Part shown: in pieces, positions 55,818 through 64,000 of the stretch
Position numbering within the stretch: the first letter of the stretch is position 1
How the letters are laid out: every line of letters begins with the position of its first letter
Source: Bryum argenteum
Taxonomy: Eukaryota > Streptophyta > Bryopsida > Bryales > Bryaceae
NCBI GenBank assembly: GCA_037043015.1
Contig: CM073325.1
Location: 13,185,001 to 13,249,000 of the forward strand
Length of the DNA stretch: 64,000 nucleotides
Direction of reading: 5' to 3'
Program-made: the position numbers and the translations under genes
The notes under the pieces: model-generated
The model's database searches: none
Told to the model about the DNA's origin: nothing
Seen by the model: only the letters and a program-made list of their open reading frames with translations

Positions 55818-57168
55818 ATGTATCAGAATAAACCCAGACGGAGTCCACCGCGCAAGGGTCGGATGCACACCTTCCTTCTTAATCTAAAGTTTTTGCAAGT
55901 CTTTTTCCCTCTCGACCAATCATGCCTTCCATTGCAAGTGTATTGGAGAGCACAAAAGGTTTTATTGAACAGTGGAAGAAATAACAGATTCCCACCTCTA
56001 GCTCTTCAAGTGAGACTCCTCATTGGGCTCATATTTTCATCTCCAATAACTTTGTGCAGTTATTAATGACTTCACATTTGAAGAACTACAAAAACAACGG
56101 TGGAGACCCAAGATGGGTTGAGTTTCAAGTGTTCATTCGCAAAGTACAACCTTTTACTTGAGCTCGTCTAGTGTTCATCATTTTTAATTGAAAATGAATG
56201 TCTAACTTGACTAACTATTTTTATTTAGATTGGAGGAGGAGTGAAAGACGCCTATTAGAAGCCTCGGTGCAGTGCAGGGATGAAAAGTACTCATGAATCG
56301 ACTCGATTATTCCCGACATTCTAGAAAACCTACCAGTTCTTACAGTTTCCAATCCGTCTTCAACCTTTTCATCTTGGAACTCGCGTGAATGTGGTTATAT
56401 AGAGTCAATCTTGAAATTTGCAAGTTATTACTTGCAAAATGATGGCGCTCCCCTTGTTTTTCACTGCAATGATCGACACCTTTTTACAGAGGTCTTCGAT
56501 ATCGCAGACAGTTACGACTTTGTAATGACCAATGATTGGTGGGGTAATGACCTCAGATTGGCTTCTCCAAAGGACCCTAAGTTTACGGTATTGTCCACTT
56601 CCATTTGTCGTTTAAGTTTTTATAGCACCAATTCGTTTCGTCTTTTAAGTTTTTATATACTACTCATAACTTTATTTTTTCTCTATTTTCACATGTTTTG
56701 GTTGATCGCAGTCTATTAGTATATACAGTTTTGGATTCACGTATTCATTCGTGTTGGCGACGTGACAACTAATTTCTCATTTCAGACGGAATATTGCAAT
56801 ATATCACATGATGATGTGAATATAACGAAGAGTGATGCCCTGTTCAACTTATATGCATCTTCACGTACTCATTCTAAAACCTATCCGTTCGATATTGTAG
56901 CGTAGTTGCATCAACACCGCGACATATGCCAAGATCCATGCCCATTTGATCGTGACGTGTGAATTCTACTCCGATTCAGACATGCGTTCTTCCAGAGTAT
57001 GCTGAAGTATTAGCACAAGCATTTGAGTCCGGAGTCGTTAAATATTTTCCTAATCGAGCTACTAGTTGTGATTCTGAAGCCCTTGTATTTATGGATGCAG
57101 AGGCTGTAGTAGAAGATTTTGAGTTTCCGACATCAGATAGTAATAGTAGCAATTATAGCGTATTCTGA
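55818..57168 (+). pseudogene. Unrecognised plus-strand gene of the nested element
   Basis: Several plus-strand frames look like exons of one gene: 55818-56066, 56411-56590 (GAPLVFHCND, then SYDFVMTNDWWGNDLRL, with a possible end near 56590), 56785-56905 and 56959-57168 (ending at a TGA, acidic tail VVEDFEFPTSDSNSS). The hydrophobic strand followed by a charged loop, then YDF and DWWG, is loosely like a Rossmann-type methyltransferase fold. I do not recognise the family and that suggestion is weak. It appears incomplete. Confidence 0.35.
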
Positions 57169-57790
57169 GTTCGTACGACGTTTTGAGCTTCTATTGTTTT
57201 CATTTAATTTAATTTGATTGGATTGGATTTGATTACACATTACTACAATCTTCGCTCCACACACTTCTTGCATTACTGTATACGACAATACGATGTTTTG
57301 ATAATTTTCACGTTTTATCTTCTTACTGAAATGACACGGTAATAGGTGTTATTATCTTTACTTCACTCCATTTTCAGATTTAGTCTACCCAAATATAATC
57401 ATAATCTTTCATTTATAATATACAAAGTTGCAAATGTCCACAATTAGAGATACTCTTCGTGTAGACTGATTTTCTTCTTTCTGCAAGAAAGTTGACTTGG
57501 TGAGCGTGCTCGTGACCCGCTACTTGCTGCTCGTGGCTCACATCTCAGCAACTGCTTGTATAGAGTCAAGGATGTGCAGAGTAATCGTTGCGCTATAGCT
57601 AAGACGGATAGTAAAAGAGCCCTTGAGATATTTGAAGATGCGTTTCACAGTTAATAGATGAGGTGCTTGTAGCCAATTGGAAAATCGTGAGACGTTGTTA
57701 ACCGAATAGGCAAGGTCTACTCTAGTGCCAGTAGCTGCAAATTGGATGCTATCAATTGCTTCCAAGAAGAAGACTATTTGATATCACAAA

Positions 57791-60552
57791 TAAATATTTT
57801 CAACTGATTGATTTCGTCCTTCAAACCATTGATAATTCTTTCATTTCGATCTGCCTCCACATTCCTTTGTTTCTCATGTTTCTCATGGTCCTTTCAAAAT
57901 GTTTCTGCGTGTGCACTCAACATCCGGAGTTGGTTTCCAAGCCACTCCAAGCTCCTCTCGCTCTCCATAACACCTAATCTCGAACAGCAGGTTCACGAAG
58001 AGCAAAACAGCAAAACACGAACAACATTATCATTGATGGCGTATATCGCTTTATAAGACCCCATCTATTAACCTTACAAGCAAAATTCTTGATCATTTTT
58101 AAACAATGCTCAAAAGCGAACCCAATATCCTTTGTGTTTGTCATATTAAATATCGTGTATGCAAACCAAAAACTATAGGTTGGACTAGCACCCCCCACGG
58201 TTCTTTCAAATTGCTTACTTGTAATAAATTCACCAACATTATGCTTAAATAGCCCTTCTATACTATTTAAAATCTTTGCATTTTAATTTTTGTTTGACAC
58301 GTGCTATTCAAAGCGATCATCGCTTTTCTTCTAAGATACTACAATCTTTGACTCTTTGTTCGTACCCAAAATTGGATCCACAAAAAGCGATAGTACAAAA
58401 CAAGTCAATTGCAACTCCTCTTCATACTTAGGAAATTTTTGTTTTTATAAGGTGAGATGAATTTAATGCCGCCAAAATTTCACCTCAAATGCATGTAAGT
58501 GTAGTATATGGTTTTGTCGATCTATCAATTCTTCTAGAATTTAAATTAAATCCTTAAAAATACAACAATATCTTAGAATTTTATAAAAAGAATTTCTTAT
58601 TTATAAGAAATTTGTATGCCTTTATAGTTTTCAAATCTGGGTGCGTTACTTTTTATATTTATGTTTTTGAAGGGTGACTTGGATGTGAGTATCGAGTTTT
58701 AATCAAATTTTATTAAAATGGCGCAATTATGTTGAAATTTTTAAGCTTCACCACACCCATCCTAAAATGATATGATAGAAGCAAAAAAATGTGATAAGGA
58801 AGAAACGAACAAACAAAAAACAAACAAATAAATAAATAAAAATTAAAAATAAAATTACATAAATAAAATGTGAATTTCGTTTGTGCATCAATGTGAATGT
58901 TTCAAGCATTTACAACAACTTTCTTATATCACATCTATAAAATTTGTTAATATGGTTGGAGTAGGGCAAGGTAGTTTTTCTAATAAAAGTTTTATTTTGG
59001 ATGTGCACGTGCGGATACCATATATAAATACAATGATGCTCATGAGTAGTTCAAAAGATGCAGTTCAAAAAAGAGTTGTTGAGGGAGCAATTAGAGTTTT
59101 CATTAGAGGACAAGGGTGGAAAAAGGAAGCCGCTAAAGTTGGGGATGACCAAGACGTGTTCTAATAAATAAAAGCACAACTTAACTCATGAGACCAATAC
59201 AAGTACACTAAATAGGTAGATTTTAGCAAATCCAATGCCAAAAGCATTTGGATCAATATTCTTCCAACTAAAAAATTGTTGGAATTCATCTTAACCCCTA
59301 AATGGTTTGTCTCATTGGTAGGGAAGAAAACACATTCTCAAAGAAAGTGTCATAAATGTAAAAGAAGGTAAGTTATTCAGATCTCAACCATACATTCTTG
59401 TAGTAGACAAATTGTACGTCATTTGGCTCAAATCTTGAGTCATGAGGCCTCATAAATTGCCAGATCACAGCATATAAGTACTCAAAAAACATCATAAAAT
59501 CTCAACATTTTTCACTTTGAAGTGAACATGCTACTAATATATTTATTGCATTGAAAAAACCACCAACTACAAAGACGTTTACTTTCATCTCCATAACATC
59601 CTTGGACAAAAAAAATCCATGAGAAAAATTTCTCCGCGCAAATAACGGCCTTGCAATGGTAAATACTGCCAAAAATTTTACAAAGGAAAAATAGTCCAAA
59701 ACTCAACCCTTTACACTCAAATCTATGCCTTATCTTCAATACATGTTCGAATTTTGACATAAATGTTAAGGGCATGTGATTAGAGGTTACGAATTAAACT
59801 ATGACGAAGGTGCTAGGGTAAGTGATACAAAAAAAAAATCTATCTACAGAAAAGAAGGCTCAAACTTAAAGCCCTAGCAAAGAGACACTTTGCAACTCAT
59901 ACAATCAGCTCTTTGGCCTTGCTCTTCAGCCTTGATATTTCGCCTTGATTCAAATTGAGCTTGAAATTCTAGACCTTGGTTGTTCCACCTACAGTAAGTC
60001 ACTACAGAGTTGTTAAATGATGTTACACACGTTAATTGCAAACCGTAACATTAAATGTCACATGTGACCATAGTATTACAACACTAGTCATCAAATCATA
60101 ACACTAAATGTGAGAGCATGCACACTTTCTTACAAGTAGAGGAATTTATTGAAAGTGATGTAATTGGTGACTTGAAAAAAGACAAGGGACATTGATTGCA
60201 ATGGCGGCCCAAAGTGAACACTAATCTTCGGAGAGTTGAGAAATAGTGTTATTTACCAAAAAATTACCAAAAATTACCCGTTACACTGATATCCATGTGA
60301 AACTAAATAACAACTCTTGTGTACCGAACGTCACCTACCTTAATCTGCTCTCTTCAAGCCTACGTGACATTCAGCAACAAAACGAGGTAAACGTTCTGCA
60401 CCTCAACTCCAATCAATAGCCTCTCCCTCAAGGATGATAAAAATACAATTGAGCCTGATTCAAAAACAGGTCCTAACTTCTACCCCTTCGCCAACAATGT
60501 GGATGTATGTATATCTACATGGTACATATTCCTACTAAGAATCAGTGTAATG
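57791..60552. other. Intergenic and repeat DNA downstream of PIEZO
   Basis: AT-rich. The part 59200-59800 is a copy of the dispersed family (gcaaatccaatgccaaaagc, gtcataaat, caaatcttgagtcat landmarks). A terminus like that of the 6.5-kb TIR element lies at 59203. The ORF 58883-59164 (93 aa) is unrecognised. Confidence 0.5.
59203..59224. repeat. Solo terminus related to the 6.5-kb TIR element
   Basis: tacactaaataggtagattt matches the right-hand terminal repeat of the 424-bp element over about 19 bases. No partner end was found nearby, and the following sequence belongs to the dispersed AT-rich family. Confidence 0.55.
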
Positions 60553-63500
60553 CTACTCAACTTTTGTATACTCCATAAGAATGTAAGGCGCCCTGTAGAT
60601 TTTAATTAATGTCCAGAACAAGCCTTCTTCCAACTCCAACTCGCCAGCTGCTCGAGCTGCATAAATGTCCTCGCAAATGGCCACCAACCTGCACGTCCGC
60701 TCTCCCTCGTTAATTGCTACCTTTCGAGCAGCAAAACATGCATCGTAACATTCTCTTAAGAGCACCATTTTCATGGATATGAATCAGCTCCGGAGGTGAT
60801 AAAAGTGCACTAATAAAAAGTTGGGGTCAAATGCTACACACATATGGTCTGTGATCGACTACCAGCTTTCTAACAGAAGAAGCTATCTTAATCATTGTTC
60901 TATTTACCGAAAGGGAATTTGGCTGCAAAGGACGCAATCTGGTAAGAATAAAGCACCTGTCACATGCAGGGAAGTTCTCGTATGGAATTCGCATGCGAAT
61001 GTCAGCGCATTGTAATCGAATGAACCTTCCTACTGCCAACACAAATGTAATGTACAAACTCCAAATGCTGAATCTACTTAGCGTTTCACCCAGAAGACCC
61101 TCTGCACATGAACAATACTTCATAAATGACTCAACATGAATTGCATATCGTACATCAAATGGCCAATACTTGTGCAATCGACACTGTTGAAAAAGGGTGA
61201 ATTTTTTATGTTGATAGACATATTACTCAAACTATCAATATTTCTTAAAGCTTCGGTGTCTAGAGTACTAAGCACACATACATGATAACCGTTTGAAATA
61301 GAACATAGAGCAATTACATAGAACAACTACAGAAACGGAGCAAAATCATAGAAAACGTACTTGGAGGAACTTCCTCGGAAACAGCAACTGTTGCCAGACC
61401 CCCCACAGAAGAACGGCAATCGTAATTTGGGAGAGGGTCGTCTGGGTCTTCCTCTCGCTCGAATGACCACCATGCATGTCCCCCTTCTCGCTTCAATGTC
61501 AAGTTCCCAGAGACGAAGGACTGACAGCAATAACACGAAGTGTCAATGTATTACGAAAGACACATTGAGATTCACAAAAAAGCATAAGCCGATTTTCACA
61601 AATATGCAATAACATTCTGAAGTTGGAAGAGCTTACAGTGGAACCATCGATCTTATGCACATCAGCAGAGCCCGGAACCCTCATATACTTAGGATATAAG
61701 TCCTTAATGTAGATGGAATCTGCGGATCCGTTCAAAACAGCCTTCAGCTGGTCAGGTGTTGCATTCTTAACCTCTTGAGCCTGCAGTGGATACGTAGTTA
61801 ACAATTTTTCTTTCGGGCGCTCTCTGTGAAAGTCCCACCAAGAGCTAAACACAAGGTCATCGGAATCAATAGAACGTATCAAGCTTTTCAATGTTGCTGG
61901 AGGGATGAGCCAATAGGAAGCCGCATCAGGCTCACAGCAGATAACTTGAATATCACGCGGGTAATATCCAGCGACAGCAGGCGGGACTACTGTTACAGTG
62001 TGGTTGTGACACAGCCCTGTCTCATAAAGCTTAAAAACTCCACCCGCTGTTTTCACTGAGATACCCGCATGGACGTCCATCACCGGGTTTGGACTGTTCG
62101 TTGGGTTCCCGCTGCTGTAGATCTGTTACAGAACTTGTGTTAGCGCTTGCAAAGCCAATGAATTGTTTTTAAAAAATCAACGTTGAATAGTAAAAGAATG
62201 AGGAATGACAATTACCAGCATAGGAGCCCAGATGACAGCAATCAGAATTGAAAAGAGAAGAACGCCACTACAAAACTTGACCAACATGCCCTGCTTCGAG
62301 CCCAACCGATGCTTCTCTCTATTGAGCTTGTTGTCACAGGTCACCAAAAACAAGCTCCCATAAATATCCTCCAGCTGCCATCCATGGTTCAACCAGATCA
62401 TAAGCAATCTGTCATACTACAACCGACTAGTCAAATTACTGATAAGAAGAAATGCAGTTGAAGACTTTACCTTAAGCCAGTCATACATGTTGAGAGCTGT
62501 TGTAGTGCACGACCAGTCAAGGACACACCGAAGCTCAAAGAGGAATGGAAGAGCACGATATAAGCGGAAACCGATCCAGCTCATATAATTCACTTTTCTC
62601 GCCAAGAATTGCCCATACAGAGCGCTCTTGTGGGGGAGGCCATACTTTATCTGAAAAGCTTGTAACGCTAAAGAAAGCGCCTTCATCATATAGAATATCC
62701 TTAAGGGCAAAAGGTGTAAATTACGAGGTTTGGGTACTCCCTCTGCACTTTCGTGATCTTCGATTGACCACACAAATTGTGATACGTAACCTGTGTACAA
62801 CACTAGATTACAGAGATAATAGATCACCTTTCCAGACGCAAATGAAAACAGGTAGAGAACCCGGTCCACAACGATCAGAAAGAACAAAGTCTGCATACCA
62901 ATCCCAAATCCATATAAGTACTTGCTTCAATATCAATGGCGCGATGATAACCTTGCTAATGTTTGAAATAGTAAACTATGCACCTACTCAAAGCAGGAAA
63001 TCATAATACTGTACTCGACTCATGCAGTGGTTGGATCTCAGAAAGCTCACAACCAACAAACATCACTTCGAACCCTGCTTTGTTACTGATGAACTTCCTT
63101 AAACTACTGTTGAAACTAGATAAGAAAGACCGCATAGCTGAAAGGAGAGGAACTACTTACCATCAGCACAATGATGAAAGCTTTTGGGAATTGATCTTCC
63201 ACTTGCGTGACATCAAATAGATCAGAGCTATTCTTCATAAGAGGTTGATAAAAAAGCGCCGTGAATAAGAATGCGAGGAGATCGGTCCCAAAGATGTAGG
63301 CATACAAATCGACCTCACGCTTGCCTCCAGGTATCACAGACAAGATTGGATACGGAAACCGGGTTACTTCGAGCAGGTTCTCCTCTTTCGCTCTCAGAAG
63401 TTCATCCGTTAGGTCCGCAGCCGGCGTGAGAGAGATATGATGCTTATGTGCATCCTTCAAAAATGTTTGCGACGGAGCAACATAGATTACCTCCAACACC

Positions 63501-64000
63501 GCTAAGGCAGTCTGCGGCCTGTCAGGGCTACTCTCGATACTTTCCACGCGAACTCGACTACAAGAATTAACATCCAAAGCGTCCGAGTTCGATGACTTTG
63601 ACTGACGTAGAGATTGAAGTAGGCGATTAAACCCAGACTCAATCGTTTCAGGCTGAATTCCTGCCTCTGGCCACTTGCCCACTTCCATGGAGACCTGCAC
63701 GAAATGAGGTGGCGCTTCACTCCCACCAGTCAAACCTTGGAAATATCTCAGGATCCCCAGTCTGAGGTTTGTGAACCAACCTGTGACTTGTGACGTAAAT
63801 TTCCAAACTCTTTGTGACAAAGACAACCGAGCCATTAACTGGTTCTCTTGATTCAGCGTTCGTCGACTCGATGCGAACGAGCTGGAAGCATTCACCAGCA
63901 TCCACTCACCATCCCGGGCTTTGATCGAGCTTTGTACTAAAGTTGCGAGATAAACTAAGAAAAGCGGGAGGACACTGATAACAAATGAATGTGTCATCTT
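60553..64000 (-). CDS. PIEZO-like: PIEZO mechanosensitive ion channel, C-terminal part (continues beyond window)
   Basis: Seven minus-strand exons join in frame: 64000-63161 (open at the window edge), 62890-62471, 62374-62216, 62122-61637, 61520-61361, 61101-60957, 60688-60553, all with GT-AG introns. The order of conserved blocks matches plant PIEZO: RFPYPILSVIPGGKREVDLY, the membrane segment FFLIVVDRVLYLFSFASGK, KYGLPHKSALYGQFL, then RLYRALPFLFELRCVLDWSC with MYDWLKLEDIYGSLFL (the conserved anchor block), VIWAPML at the outer helix, the cap domain (about 61.64-62.12 kb) ending AWWSF in the next exon, the inner pore helix FSIWSLYITFVLAVGRFIR, and the C-terminal domain LVAICEDIYAARAAGEL. PIEZO forms trimeric cation channels; in moss tip cells it acts at the vacuolar membrane. 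Stop TAG at 60553. No defect seen. About 700 C-terminal residues are visible of a protein usually above 2,000. Confidence 0.93.

Larger units (their letters stand above)
54159..57552. mobile_element. Unclassified insert with 21-bp terminal inverted repeats, nested in the copia fossil
   Basis: The boundaries 54159-54179 (gttgctttgatgtgagccac plus g) and 57532-57552 are inverted repeats matching at 19 of 21 positions, and both are followed inward by several gagc or gctc motifs. The interior codes in both directions: a SWIM zinc-finger frame on the minus strand and a short plus-strand gene set. Position and ends suggest a DNA-type element that landed in the older copia copy. No transposase with a recognisable catalytic triad was seen. 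It looks degraded. An alternative is that the inverted ends belong to the target and the insert is composite. Confidence 0.5.
53290..57790 (-). mobile_element. Ty1/copia LTR retrotransposon fossil, interrupted by a later insert
   Basis: Minus-strand remnants of a copia polyprotein: the end of the reverse transcriptase region (57.54-57.78 kb, with a recognisable DLAYSVN and FKYLKG stretch) and the RNase H region (53.77-54.16 kb, with YCDANFA and SKHI-type motifs). A polypurine-like gtgggag followed by a TGTTGG terminus near 53613 marks the start of the 3' LTR, whose outer end is not defined. The element is broken in several places, lacks its 5' part in this window and looks old. A 3.4-kb insert separates the two remnants. 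Confidence 0.8.

Overview
The window is nuclear DNA from a land plant. The best fit is a moss, perhaps close to Physcomitrium: genes carry many short GT-AG introns, the proteins are plant types (PUX10-like, LHT-type amino acid carrier, mitochondrial LON1, plant PIEZO), 5' leaders carry telo-box motifs (AAACCCTA), and the intergenic DNA is AT-rich and full of decayed repeats. The assignment to moss is an inference from protein similarity by eye. No tRNA, rRNA, CRISPR or bacterial-type operon was seen.

Layout. 0-7 kb: repeat-like DNA holding a minus-strand, 5'-truncated copy of the end of a UBX-domain gene (2.70-4.25 kb) and a 424-bp terminal-inverted-repeat element with an internal 25-bp minisatellite (6.52-6.94 kb). 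7.0-12.1 kb: a complete PUX10/FAF2-like gene (+) in five coding exons, predicted 547 aa (UBA, membrane hairpin, UAS, coiled coil, UBX), probably with a spliced leader holding an upstream ORF. 13.8-16.2 kb: a lysine-histidine-transporter-like gene (-) with one GC-AG intron and an unresolved start. 17.9-23.05 kb: a mitochondrial LON1 protease gene (+) with 17 recognisable exons. It lacks an N-terminal exon and one ATPase exon, has a changed splice donor and carries a one-base frameshift, so it is most likely a pseudogene. A 208-bp piece of it, exon plus intron, is copied at 28.4 kb.

23-60 kb is a long gene-poor tract. It contains a 162-bp CACTA-type MITE, a three-copy tandem repeat (37.7-38.95 kb), several diverged duplications, a 240-bp foldback at 44.8 kb, copies of an AT-rich dispersed repeat family, and an old Ty1/copia fossil (53.3-57.8 kb) interrupted by a 3.4-kb insert with its own inverted repeats, a SWIM zinc-finger reading frame and an unrecognised gene. 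60.55 kb to the end: the C-terminal seven exons of a PIEZO mechanosensitive channel gene (-), continuing past the window.

The host genes do not form a pathway. PUX10-like (CDC48 recruitment, lipid droplets or ER) and LON1 (mitochondrial matrix) are both protein quality-control factors, but their proximity is most likely chance. The most unusual material is the decay and copying of LON1, the opposed PUX10 fragment, and the nested unclassified mobile element.
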